54,834 nt of DNA, from assembly GCF_000313135.1 (NCBI RefSeq), contig NW_004457364.1, forward strand, positions 111,306 to 166,139, written 5' to 3'. Position 1 is the stretch's first letter. The number at the start of each line of letters is the position of its first letter. The position numbers and the translations under genes were made by a program. This document shows positions 13,201 to 23,418 of the stretch, piece after piece. The notes beneath the pieces were generated by a model that saw nothing but the letters and a program-made list of their open reading frames with translations, was not told the origin of the DNA and did no database searches. The stretch is from Acanthamoeba castellanii str. Neff (lineage: Eukaryota; Discosea; Longamoebia; Acanthamoebidae).

Positions 13201-14555
13201 AGGGGCTGCTGGGCTGGCTCGGCGGTGGCGCCAAGGACGACGAGTCCGCTGACGTACAGAAAGAGAAGGAGGCGCTGGAGCTCTACAAGGCCGCCGGACT
13301 CTTCCTGGCGTACGCGTCGACCATCGTCACGGCGGTGGTTGGTGGGTCGACAAATAATAAGATGTGGTGGTGGGACGTTGTGTGTGCAGGAAGACGGTGT
13401 GGGACGCGGCGGTGCACGGCTCGGCGCACCTGGTGGACGTGCGGTTCACCCGCAGCTTCCGCAAGCAGCTGCTGGGCCTCCCGCCGCACTTCACCGACTG
13501 GCAAACCGACGACCCCCAGGCAAGTCGCCCACGCGCATCACGCGTCACGACACGACACGCAACACGACACGACACACACGTCACACGCGCGACTCACACG
13601 ACACGCAACACGGCACAACACAGTTTTACATGTCGAAGGTGAAGTATCTGCTGGACAACGACCCGAGCGATCTGGAGCTGACCTTCACCGAGGAGGTGTT
13701 CGACCAGTCGGGCGCCCCGGTCGGCGAGGTCGAACTCAAGCCGGGCGGGCGCGACATCGCCGTGACCGAGCTCAACCGCCACGAATACCTCCACCTCCTC
13801 GCGTACGTTCCCCCCCTTCGCTAGCTGAGCCCTCCGTTTCGTTCTTTGTGCAGATTTTAACTCCGAACCGTACAGCGAGTACCGCCTCTTGAAGAGCGCG
13901 GAAGCGCGGATCGGCGCCTTCAAGGAGGGATTCCACTCACTGATTACGGAGGTATGTTTCCGGAAAAGAACTAAACAGCTCCGGAGCCAAAGACCTAATA
14001 TTTAGCTCCGGAGCGCAAAGTAACTAATCTCTCAACTCGATATCTAATCTCTGCGTTGCACGGCAACAGGAACTGATCTGCATGTTTGACGAAAACGAGC
14101 TCGAGCTGCTGTTCAACGGGCTACCCAGCATCGACCTGGCCGAGTTCAAGGCCGCCGTGCAGTACAACTCCTGGCGGGCTGGCGACGAGGTGGTGCGCTG
14201 GTTCTGGGCGGCCGTCGAGAGCTTCAGCGAGGAGGAGCGCGCCCGGCTGCTGCAGTTCATCACCGGCTCGTCCCAGCTGCCACTCGGTGGCTTCGGGGCT
14301 CTCACCAGCCCCATTTCTATCAACAAGGTATCGTGTGCGGTGGTGCGTGTGCGTGTGCGTGTGCGGGGAGAGTTGTTTTTTTAAAGATGCTGAGCCGTGT
14401 GGGTCACCGCACAGATCTACGGGACCGACACGTTGCCGCAGGCGTCGACGTGCTTCAACCGGTTCAACCTGCCCTCGTACACGTCGTACTCGGTGCTCTC
14501 GGAACGTCTCCTCTACGCCATCAACGAGGGCTCCCAGGGCTTCGGCTTCGCCTGA
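10248..14555 (+). CDS. Filamin-repeat HECT E3 ubiquitin ligase, AREL1-like, about 16 exons
   Basis: This gene encodes an E3 ligase that takes ubiquitin from E2 on a HECT cysteine and passes it to substrates. The N-terminus (MVVSVVWMVVGLGWFCMACA) is a membrane anchor. Two filamin/ABP280-type Ig repeats follow: one around AGQSLAFSFT, then VEISGTATLIPTVLNHNNG and YQIALWANDKPLGDSPYAIH; the second around CTLKGPGMGP to SYKLTFRPKSG. The HECT domain begins near VDQWKGRW and ITFQGEPGYDAGG and ends LPQASTCFNRFNLPSY, which carries the catalytic Cys. TM-filamin-HECT is the layout of animal AREL1. The C-terminus (GSQGFGFA) ends at 14555. A Lys/Glu-rich insertion sits in the HECT N-lobe (about 13060-13270), where the frame appears to shift by one base. 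The intron at 13520-13623 is a GC-AG intron. Splice joins restoring HECT similarity support most exons. Confidence 0.9.
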
Positions 14556-14770
14556 CCTCCCCGGCCCGAAACAATCAACGTGCCCTGGCGGTTGTATCGG
14601 CCAAGGCCAATTTCTAGTGTCACGCCACGCTCGTTGCTCCTGAAATGATAATCATGCCACGCCGACGCCACACACTCACGCTTTTGACCACTCTTCTTCC
14701 GCCGAATTAAAACATTTCCATTCTTTATCTTCATTTCTCTTCATTTCGGCTGCATGGCGGCCGTTGCGGC

Positions 14771-16222
14771 TCAGCCGGCGCGCTTGCGGGCCTTGACCTG
14801 GAGGAGGTCGAACCACATGTGGAGCTCGCCCTTGGCCCGGCTCTGTTCGGTGTGGCGCAGGTAGGCGTCCACCACCTCGTCGATGAACGCCTCCTGTTGG
14901 GGCTCCGGGATCCGCTGCTTGTGCGGCAGCCACTGCGCCACGAACTGCTTCAGCTCCTCCGCGTTACTGCACGTACCATCGCGCGTGTGTTGTGCGGTGG
15001 TGCGTGTGTCGCGTGTTGTGTCGCGCAGCCAAGTCAGCACATGGCTGTGGCAATTGATCATAACAGGAGCAACGAGCGTGGAGCGCACTCTGCGTTGGCC
15101 TTGGCCGGCACGACCTCCAGGGTCTCCACCTCGAACCCGCACCTGGTGAGCAGATGGCGGTAGGCCTCCACGAACAGCTGCTGCCTCCGCTGCTCGTCCT
15201 GCACTTCGTCTTCTCCCACCCGGCAGCCGCCGGGGTGGTGCGCCAGTATGAACTCTGCCATCGAAGACCACAGCAGCAGGTGAGCCCATCAAGTCAACGT
15301 TTTGGCTGCCTGGCCTAGCCCAAGGGGAGATGAGGGCAAAGCCAAACCTTCGGTCCACCCGGAATTGGCGGGATAGGTCGGGGGCGCGTAGTGCTGGAGG
15401 TGGTCGCGCCACGGGGCGAGGGCCGCGACGATGTCCAGGACGGGGGTGAACTCGCGCGGGCCGGCGAGCACCATCGTGAAGGCCAGCAGGCCGCCCGGCT
15501 TGAGCACCTTGTGAGCCTGACGGAGGACCGCGGCGTGGTCCCGCACCCAGTGGAGGGCCGTGAAGGAGAGCACCATGTCGAACCGGTCCCGCCACTCGTC
15601 CGGCAGCTCCGTCGCCGATGCCAACTGCAAGTGGTGTGTGAGCCGATTACGTGTCTTTTGCGTACACCCACACACACACACACACAACACACAACGCCGT
15701 ACATGGAATGAAAGGTTGTCCACCGAGTGGTAGGCCTTGCGGGCGTAGTCGAGCTGCCCTTTGGAGGTGTCGACGGCCACCACCTTGCGCGACACGACAC
15801 GCACGACACGACACGCACATGACACACACGTTTGTTTAGCAATGGTTGGTAGAGTGGAGTGTTCATTGGGGGTACCCGCGCCACAGGCAGCTTGCGGGTG
15901 GCGATCCAGGCGGAGACGCTGCCGTCGCCGCAGCCCAGGTCGAGCACGTCGCCGGTCATGGCCGTCTGGCGCAGGTCGCCCGTGCCGGTGGTCGGCCCGC
16001 CCAGTTCCTTGGCCAGGCTCCGATGCACAAAGTCCAACGCCCACTCCTATATATGTCCGCAAACCACCAAACATTATCGTCATATAACATATATACATAC
16101 AACATATATATGTCATGATCACCCAAACAGTATGTTGCAACAAGCCAGGTGTGGATGTGGGGATGTACGCGCTGCGGTTCGTTGTACTTGGCGTACTCCT
16201 CTCCAGCCCACTCATGAGCCAT
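14771..16222 (-). CDS. Class I SAM-dependent methyltransferase (Methyltransf_11 type)
   Basis: This is a small-molecule or trans-aconitate-like methyltransferase by fold; the substrate is unknown. The minus-strand start at 16222 reads MAHEWAGEEYAKYNEPQR, joins EWALDFVHRSLAKELGG, and reaches motif I, VLDLGCGDGSVS (about 15940). An acidic/SAM-binding exon VVAVDTSKGQLDYARK follows, then FDMVLSFTALHWVRDH (motif II/post II) and LKPGGLLAF (motif III). The C-terminal exons are helical (AEELKQFVAQWLPHKQ) and end KARKRAG at 14771. Introns start GTAC and contain CACACA or CGTGT tracts. It is convergent with the HECT gene and divergent from the COX20-like gene. Confidence 0.85.
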
Positions 16223-16538
16223 GTCAGGTTTGTGCGTGTGTTGGAGGTCTGTGTCGTGTGTGTCGTGTGTAGATAAAGAAAAGAGTTGAGTGTTGGTGCG
16301 CTGTGGCGCGCCACTTGGACCCAACCATGAGCAAGCAAAAGTTGCGTGGGTGCTCCGCCGAAAACACCACAAAGGAAAAAAGGAAAATAGAAAAGAAATG
16401 ACGGAATACCTGGAATACCGAGCAAGAATCGGATCTGCGCATCGTTTACTCATTAATTGGTTTTGTGTTCATCCATCGGTGGCTAGCCTTCCCTCATCAA
16501 AATCCCTGCTGGGTTGAGTCTGCGCACCGGAAATCAAA
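16223..16538. promoter_or_regulatory. Shared upstream region of the methyltransferase and COX20-like genes
   Basis: This 316-base spacer lies between two divergent starts (16222 minus, 16539 plus). It holds A-rich stretches (about 16370-16400) and no gene. A bidirectional promoter is inferred from arrangement only. Confidence 0.35.
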
Positions 16539-17226
16539 ATGTCAGAAAACACAAATGGAGATCAGGCGGGCAAGCCACCCTCGTTCGACCGCACCGGCAC
16601 TGGCCTGTACAGGTACTCCTCCCTCTGCTCTCTCTCTCTCTCTCTCCCAACAAGTTGCTTCGAAGTGCACGACACACGCCACTTTTGATTTTTGTTGATT
16701 TAATTAATCTTCCTTTTTTTCTGAATCGTTGCCAGTCCGATGTCCGTCCCTTGCTTCCAGAGTGCGATGCTCACGGGCACTGGCCTCGCCTCTGCCTGCG
16801 CCCTCGGATACTACGCCTTCACACGTGCCCATCGCCTTCTCATCCATCTCTAATCCCTCCAACTTCTCTCCTCTTTCTTGCTCACGCGAAAACGTCTGAT
16901 GCACGTCCGCAGGCAAGTTTCATGGACCGCTGGCCGTGGGCGTCTTCACTCTCGGGTCGGTCATGAAGTGGTACGAACACACGACACACACACACACACA
17001 CGCACACCGCACACGCATAGCACACGCACACACGCACGAACTCGACTGATCGGGAGTACAACCAAGGTTCACGTGCCAGAGCCAGCTGGAGGCCAAACGG
17101 AATGACATGGAGCAGCTGTCGGTCATGCAGACCTTCTACGAACAAAAGATGAAGGAGGCCTACGTGCAGCAGATGCGAAAGAAGGCCCAAGAGGAGAGAA
17201 ACGCCAAGAACAACGCTGCCAGCTAA
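16539..17226 (+). CDS. COX20/FAM36A-like cytochrome c oxidase assembly factor
   Basis: COX20 is an inner mitochondrial membrane chaperone for COX2 during complex IV assembly. Four exons join as MSENTNGDQAGKPPSFDRTG; then MSVPCFQSAMLTGTGLASA followed by CALGYYAFT (first membrane helix); then KFHGPLAVGVFTLGSVMKW (second helix); then FTCQSQLEAKRNDMEQLS and a charged tail ending NNAAS. The PCF-x-SAML block before a glycine-rich helix, a second helix, and Cys after an aromatic are features of the COX20 family. Length (roughly 120 residues) also fits. Donors are GTACT, GTGCC and GTACG; acceptors end CAG or AAG. The TM pair and family blocks make this fairly secure, though the similarity is modest. 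Confidence 0.72.
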
Positions 17227-17431
17227 CGAGTCTTTATGAATGGTCATTTCATGCTGTGGTGCAATCGCGATTGGCGTGTGAGGTGTTCAGGTTGTGAGCC
17301 AGCTATGGCTCTTTTTGTGCATAATACAACCTCCCTCCCAATCGGTGGTGTGTGCGTGTGTGTGTGTCCGCGTTCGTAAACCATCGATCTGTTCATTCAT
17401 TTTGGCTGCTGTACATGGGCTCCGCACTTGC

Positions 17432-18724
17432 TCATAGGAGGTCCTTCTTTTCGCACGTGGTGAACATGTGGATCTGGAGGTCCTCGTAGTCGACGCACTG
17501 CTGTCCGCACAGGAAGCACGCGTTCTCGCCCTCGCCGGCTGGCGTAGCCTGCGGCGGCTGCACTGTCGTTGCCGCTGCTGCCCCCGATGGCGCGAGTGCG
17601 GGCAGCGGCGCCTCCTCCGTCGTCGGGTCGAGCGATCGCAGCGAGTTGTAGTGGTTGCCCCGGTGGTAGCTGATCCGAATGGGCCGAGCGCCGCCGCCAC
17701 CCGCCCCTTGGAATGTGTTCATCGGTTCTACAGCCAACACAGCGGTGTGAGTCAGGACCGCACGACGCGCACGACACGACACTACACTACACACAACAGC
17801 TAACCTGAAGCGTAGGAATAGACTTCGATGGGCCGGCCGAGCATCTCGGAGAGGGCCTGGATCTCCGGGTTGTTGGCGTAGACGCCCAGGCACCGCTTGC
17901 GCAGCACATAGGCCTCGAAGTCCTCCGTCACGAACTGCGAGAAGTGGTCCCGATCCTTCTCCTATACGTGGCGCAACACACCACACACAACACACACACA
18001 GAGGCGAGTGAGCAGCGACTGCGTTTTTTTGTCAGGAGGGAGTAGGCTCTGCTGTGGGCCTACCATGTAGTCAAGGCACTGTTTGCGGAGCTCGGCGTGG
18101 AGGGCGGGGTCGGCGTAGGCCTGGTCGGCCACGGCGCCAAACAGGCAGTTGCCGTCGTCGCTGATCTTCTTGATCATCAGGCCCTTGCTCAGCATCAGCC
18201 CCTCGAAATCCTGCTCCTTGTCGGCCTGTGTGTCGTGTCGTGTGTCGTTGGTCGTGTCGTTAGGTCAATGTCAGAGACGAAGGAGGAGAGGAGATGGTAC
18301 GTCTTCGTCGGCGGCCACGCGGGAGAGCATCATCGCGGCTTGGAGCTGTTCTTCCTCGCTCATCTGTTCGCTCATGGAATGTTAGGAAGCCACGATGGTG
18401 GCCATCACCTGATGATGGACCGGAAGAAGAAGAAGAAGAAGAATCGTTGCATGTACCTGATAGCCGGGCGGAGCTGAGAAGGCCGGGAAGCCGCTCGCCT
18501 GCTGTGGCTTTTCCCATTCGTCTTCGTCGTCGTACCACCCTCCTCCTTGCGCGCCGCTCAAGAAACTGTGCGTCGTGTGTGTGTGTGTGTGTGTCCACCG
18601 ACATTCATGTGCGAGTGAGGTCACCATCATCATCACCTGGCGCGGAATGGAACAAGCGAGCGCGCGCGTACTCTCTGCCCTGCTGGAGGAACGCAGACCA
18701 GCCGCTCGGCGCCGCCTGCTGCTG
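17432..18724 (-). CDS. OTU-domain deubiquitinase, OTUD5-like (5' part lost in assembly gap)
   Basis: This is a cysteine protease that removes ubiquitin. From the gap leftwards, exons read QQQAAPSGWSAFLQQGRE, GGGWYDDEDEWEKPQQASGF, MSEEEQLQAAMMLSRVAADE (helical, UIM-like), then the OTU core. The core has KISDDGNCLFGAVADQAYAD with the catalytic Asp-Gly-Asn-Cys, FSQFVTEDFEAYVLRKR, EIQALSEMLGRPIEVYSY, and IRISYHRGNHYNSL with the catalytic His. Linkers such as EPMNTFQG match OTUD5 order closely. The C-terminus, CFLCGQQCVDYEDLQIHMF plus TTC, has C-x2-C...H-x4-C spacing like a UBZ-type ubiquitin-binding finger. It ends KKDLL at 17432. The start is lost in the N run; the fragment at 19422-19584 may be its N-terminus. 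Confidence 0.88.
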
Positions 18725-19421
18725 NNNNNNNNNNNNNNNNNNNNNNNNNNNNNNNNNNNNNNNNNNNNNNNNNNNNNNNNNNNNNNNNNNNNNNNNNNNN
18801 NNNNNNNNNNNNNNNNNNNNNNNNNNNNNNNNNNNNNNNNNNNNNNNNNNNNNNNNNNNNNNNNNNNNNNNNNNNNNNNNNNNNNNNNNNNNNNNNNNNN
18901 NNNNNNNNNNNNNNNNNNNNNNNNNNNNNNNNNNNNNNNNNNNNNNNNNNNNNNNNNNNNNNNNNNNNNNNNNNNNNNNNNNNNNNNNNNNNNNNNNNNN
19001 NNNNNNNNNNNNNNNNNNNNNNNNNNNNNNNNNNNNNNNNNNNNNNNNNNNNNNNNNNNNNNNNNNNNNNNNNNNNNNNNNNNNNNNNNNNNNNNNNNNN
19101 NNNNNNNNNNNNNNNNNNNNNNNNNNNNNNNNNNNNNNNNNNNNNNNNNNNNNNNNNNNNNNNNNNNNNNNNNNNNNNNNNNNNNNNNNNNNNNNNNNNN
19201 NNNNNNNNNNNNNNNNNNNNNNNNNNNNNNNNNNNNNNNNNNNNNNNNNNNNNNNNNNNNNNNNNNNNNNNNNNNNNNNNNNNNNNNNNNNNNNNNNNNN
19301 NNNNNNNNNNNNNNNNNNNNNNNNNNNNNNNNNNNNNNNNNNNNNNNNNNNNNNNNNNNNNNNNNNNNNNNNNNNNNNNNNNNNNNNNNNNNNNNNNNNN
19401 NNNNNNNNNNNNNNNNNNNNN
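18725..19421. other. Assembly gap (697 N)
   Basis: The bases are all N. Long open frames crossing it are artefacts of translating N. The gap falls inside or just upstream of the OTU gene. Confidence 0.99.
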
Positions 19422-19584
19422 GCTTGCACAGATTGTGCTTGAGCACCTTGAGGCTGAAGATGCCAGGCAGAGTCTCCTGCACTTCCTCGTAGCCTGCGGG
19501 CGCGGCAGTCTTGGCGACCTTCGATGATGATGAGGCAGCGTTAGGGTCCAGTGGCACCAGCACTCGCACCACTACGTCATTCAT
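19422..19584 (-). CDS. N-terminal exon, probably of the OTU-domain gene (UBL-like start)
   Basis: The minus-strand ATG at 19584 gives MNDVVVRVLVPLDPNAASSS, then EEVQETLPGIFSLKVLKHNL before the gap. The alternating hydrophobic pattern at both ends resembles the first strands of a ubiquitin-like fold, with a low-complexity loop between them. Same strand and position suggest it is the first exon of the deubiquitinase at 17432-18724. The N gap prevents proof, and a separate small gene remains possible. Confidence 0.5.
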
Positions 19585-19981
19585 CGTCTATTCTTTGTTT
19601 GTTTCGCGTTGAGTAGCTCGTGGCACAGATGGAGAAGTGCGTGGTCGTTGAAGATGAAGGAGAAAATCTGATCAAGTGCCAATTTGCCCTCTGCCTGCGT
19701 CTTCGTTTGTTAGGGTCTGTTGGTGGTGGCGAAATTTCAGGAGCTGCATGGCAGCCGGTATATGCCAGGAAAAAAACAATTGGCGCTCTTTTTCCAGTGT
19801 CGACAAACAAGACTCGACAACAATCTAATCGTTGCCATTGATCCTCGCAGCGCGATCACTTTGCGGGCCTCCCTAGTTCCAGATCTGCCGGTGCGAGTTG
19901 TTTTTCGCACTGCCCCAATTGAGAGTGAATTATTGAATCAGTGTTGTTGATTTAATTAATTAATTAATTAATTCGCAGAGA
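19585..19981. promoter_or_regulatory. Divergent upstream region of the OTU and SNF5 genes
   Basis: This 397-base spacer lies between a minus-strand and a plus-strand start. It ends in a TTAATTAATTAATTAATT tract followed by CGCAG just before the SNF5 ATG, which looks like the 3' end of a 5' UTR intron or a promoter-proximal AT tract. No gene is seen. Confidence 0.4.
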
Positions 19982-22900
19982 ATGGACGAGAAGAGGAAAC
20001 AGAGGCAGCCCTCCCCTCGAAGAAGGGCGAAGAAGAACGAGGAGGAGAAGGAAATGGAGGAGAATGAGAATGAGATTGAAGTAAAATCGAGCAAGGGGGC
20101 GGGTCGCGAATCGAAATCGAGATCGGCTGCTGCGGCGCAGAGAGGCACGCGAAGCTCGCGATCTAAGTCGCCCTCTCCAGCCGTCGCCGACTCTGATCGA
20201 GAAGAGGAAGAGGAGGAAGAAGAGAGCAAATCGACCGCCATCGGCGATTCAGAGGAGGACCAGCGCGAACAGATGAACGCGAGGCGGCGGACGTCGCCGC
20301 GGCGTAGCGGCAGGACCCCCTCGCACTCCAAGTCGCCCTCGCCCACCAGGGCGCCCACCGCGCCCCGGAAGGCCAAGGGCGCAGCAGAAGACGCAAACGA
20401 CGACGACGACGCGGCCGCCGAAGACAAGAAGAAGACGAAGAAGAAGGCGACGAAGACGAAGAAGAAGAAGAAGGAGGAGTCGAGCTCAGGCGAAGATGAA
20501 GAAGAGGAGAATGACAAGAAGAAGGCTTCAAAGAAAGAAAAGAAGGACAACAAGAAGAAGGCGAAGAAAGAGGAGGAAGAGGAGAACGCCGACGGAAAAG
20601 ACGAGGAGCAAGAGGAGAGGAGGAGGAGGAAGAAGGAGGAAGCGAAGAGGAGGAGGAGAAGGTAGAAGGAGAGGAAGGGGAGGGGGAGAAGAAGGTGGGC
20701 AAGGGGCCGGCGGAAGGGGCGGCGGCGCGGGAGCACCAACTGGGGCGGGCGCCGGCGCAAGAGGAAGTCCACCGCCACCGCCGCGCCCAACAAGCGGGAG
20801 AAGAAGAAGGAGGAGGAGGCGGGCGACGCCATGGACGTGGAGGGCGCGGACGAACAGCAGCAAAACAACGGGAGCGCGCCGAAGCGACGCGGCGGGAGGA
20901 GGAAGAAGGCCGAGATGGAGATCGAGGAGGAGGAGGGCGAGAACGAGGAGGGCGAGAACGGTGACGGGAGCGACGGGAGCGCGGGGAGCGAGACGAGCGA
21001 CGACGACGATCGGATGACGAGCGGGGACGAGGAAGACGAGGAAGACGACGAGGAGGAGGAGGAGGAGCTGGTGCCGATCCGCCTCAGCGTGTTTGTCGAT
21101 GGGCAGAGCCTCCACGACACCTTCCTGTGGAACATCCACGGTACCACGCGCGCCCTTCACGGCTCGCCGTTTCTTGCATTTCGTAGGAGTCACCACCTAA
21201 CCTCCCGTGTTGGACACGACACGACACGACACGACACGACACGACACGACACGACACGACACGACACGACACGACACGACCAACGACACGACACGACCAA
21301 CGACACGACACGCACAGAGTCGACATTGACTCCGAAGGAGTTTGCGCGGAGCTTGTGCATGGAAATGGACCTGCCGCCGGCCTTCGAAACGGTTTTCTCC
21401 GCTCTTTACTCCCTCATCTCATCTCTCTCATCTCTCTCTTTGACTAAGCGCCGCCTTAAGGTGCCAGGTGGTGTTGGGCTGACACGAGGCGTGGTGGTGA
21501 TGGCTGGTGGTGGCTGGGGGAACAACAGGCGGTGGAGACGGCGATCGACAAGCAGCTGACGGCCCACCTGCGGTGGCGGACGGCCTTCCGCGAGGAGAAG
21601 ATCCGCATCCCCAGCAAGGACGCCCTCATCCTCATCCAGGTACACCTTCCAATTTCATTTCTTCTTCTTTTCTTCTTCTTCTTTCTTGTAATGTTTTGAT
21701 ATGAAGAGTATTACGAGAGTTTTGACCACTGATGATTGGTTGGTGTGTACAGCTGAACATGACCATCAACGAGCAATCGCTGCAAGACCAGTTCGAGTGG
21801 GACGTCTCCAACAAGGAAAACAGCCCCGAGGTACGGCCGACGCTCATCGCCATCGTCACCACCACCGTCGCCATCGCCATCGCCATCGCCGCCATCACCA
21901 TCGCCACCATCACCATCGTCACCACCATCATTTGTGATTAGAAGCCAACAGATCTGATCCCCTTCTCTCTTTTTAACGCGTGCGACAGCTCTTCGCGCAG
22001 CAGTTGTGCACCGATCTGGGCCTCACCCGAGAGTTCGAGGTCGCCATCGCCCACTCCATCCGCGAACAAGGTGCCCCTTCCAGCACGCCGCACACCACAC
22101 ACACACCGCCGCACACACCGCACGCATGTCTAACGTTTGGCGGCGCAGTGAATCGGCACCTGCGGAGCTACGTGGAGACGGCGAGCGCGGACGAGGCGCG
22201 GGCGCGTGTTAGGCCCGTGGTGAGGTCGGCCGTGCGAGACGGCGAGGAGACCGAGATCTTCACGCCCGTCGTCTCCGCCCCTACCAACCCCTACAAGGTC
22301 ATCACCGACGCCCACAAGTACGCCTACTACGCCCCTTTCTTGCATTTATATTTATATTTATATTATTATTAGTAATAGAATTTTGTTTTTATGTTTTTAT
22401 GTTTTTAATTGACATAAAAATATTTTTGGGGGGGCATGTCAGGGATCAGCCGGTGAGTGCGCCTCTGCCACTGTCGCTGCAGGCGCCGCCGACCGCTGTG
22501 TCGATGATGGGCCGCGCCTCCTACAGCCCCTACCCCCAGAACCACCACCCCGTACGCGCCCAATCCACTGCTGCTCGTGCCCCCCCCCACCACAATTGAG
22601 CGTGTGCGCTGCTGGGTTGCTCACGCCTGTCGTGCCTCTTTGGCCTTTTTTGTACTGCGTACGGCGGCAGCAGCAGCAGCAGCAGGGCGCCATGATGTCG
22701 AGCTGGTCGGCAGGCGCAGGTGCGGGCTCGTCCGTCCCCACCGTCACCGTCTCGCGACCGCCCGCCGCGTCCGTGGCTACAACAGGTCCACACCAGACCT
22801 ATCACCCGCAGCAGCAGCCGCCGCAGGCGGGGTATGCCTACGCCGGCAGCCCGGGTCCAGTCTCACAATACGCTCCGGGCTCTGCCTATGCTGCTGCTGT

Positions 22901-23213
22901 CTCCTCTTCTTCTTCCGCATCATCATCTTCATCATCGTCGTCGTCGTCTCCCTACGTCTACGGTGGACCCTACGCCTACTCGAGTACTTCCGCTACTTCA
23001 TCTTCATCTGCCTCCTATGGGTCCTCCTCCGCCTCGTACTCGCCTTCGCCCTCTTTCTTTGCCACCTCATCCGCCTCTCTGTCATCGTCGTCTTCGTCTT
23101 CTTCTTCTTCTTCCCACTCTTCTTCCTCTTCTCCCTACACCCCGCGAAGTCATCCGCCATCCTCCGCCATCCCACAACGCCCACCACCCCAGCCTCAGTC
23201 CCAGCCCAGTTGA
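19982..23213 (+). CDS. SNF5/SMARCB1 homologue, SWI/SNF chromatin-remodelling subunit
   Basis: This is a core subunit of SWI/SNF (BAF/RSC) complexes, acting in the nucleus. The long N-terminal part (19982-21060) is Lys/Glu/Ser-rich and disordered. SNF5 repeat 1 reads LVPIRLSVFVDGQSLHDTF, FLWNIHG, then LTPKEFARSLCMEMDLPP. Repeat 2 reads LIQLNMTINEQSLQDQFEWD, then LFAQQLCTDLGLTREFEVAI. Two such repeats with the F-x-W-(D/N) core define the family. The C-terminus is Gln-rich, then a long Ser/Tyr/Pro-rich tail ending PQPQSQPS at 23213. Intron at 21140-21318 contains a perfect ACGAC pentamer array. A TAG at 20663-20665 interrupts the acidic region, but the same frame resumes, so either a small intron starts at GTAGAAG or a base is wrong. 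Confidence 0.9.
21213..21280. repeat. Pentanucleotide array (ACGAC)n inside an SNF5 intron
   Basis: About 13 tandem perfect copies of the pentamer are followed by degenerate copies with CCAACG to about 21318. This is the cleanest example of the tracts filling many introns in the window. Confidence 0.95.
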
Positions 23214-23418
23214 GAAGAAGAACTACGGGAGTGGCTGGTTGTCTTCCACAACAACAACAAGCACTGCATTTTTGGAACACCAACCACCCACTCATCCGTT
23301 CTTTTTCTCTATTCTCCTCGTTCGCCCATTGGCTGAGCTTTTACTGTGCAGAGAAGCTCTCTGAACAATTTACCTCTTATTTCTTAAAATCAGATCCAAC
23401 ACAGCCAAGGGCAGCACC

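Noticed and set aside
14771..15595. Plus/minus Pro/Arg-rich frame of 274 residues over the methyltransferase
   Set aside because: It overlaps the methyltransferase exons in another frame with no domain content; only its last exon segment coincides with the real C-terminus.
18294..19584. Open frames of 274-400 residues across 18725-19421 on both strands
   Set aside because: They are produced by translating a run of N bases; no real sequence is present.
19960..21147. Minus-strand Ser-rich open frame of 395 residues opposite SNF5
   Set aside because: It is the complement of the Lys/Glu-rich coding region; poly-Ser/Leu is the expected shadow of GAG/AAG-rich DNA, and the SNF5 frame has real domain content.
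21213..21318. CRISPR-like or satellite array
   Set aside because: The units are 5 bases with no spacers and lie in a eukaryotic intron; it is a simple tandem repeat.
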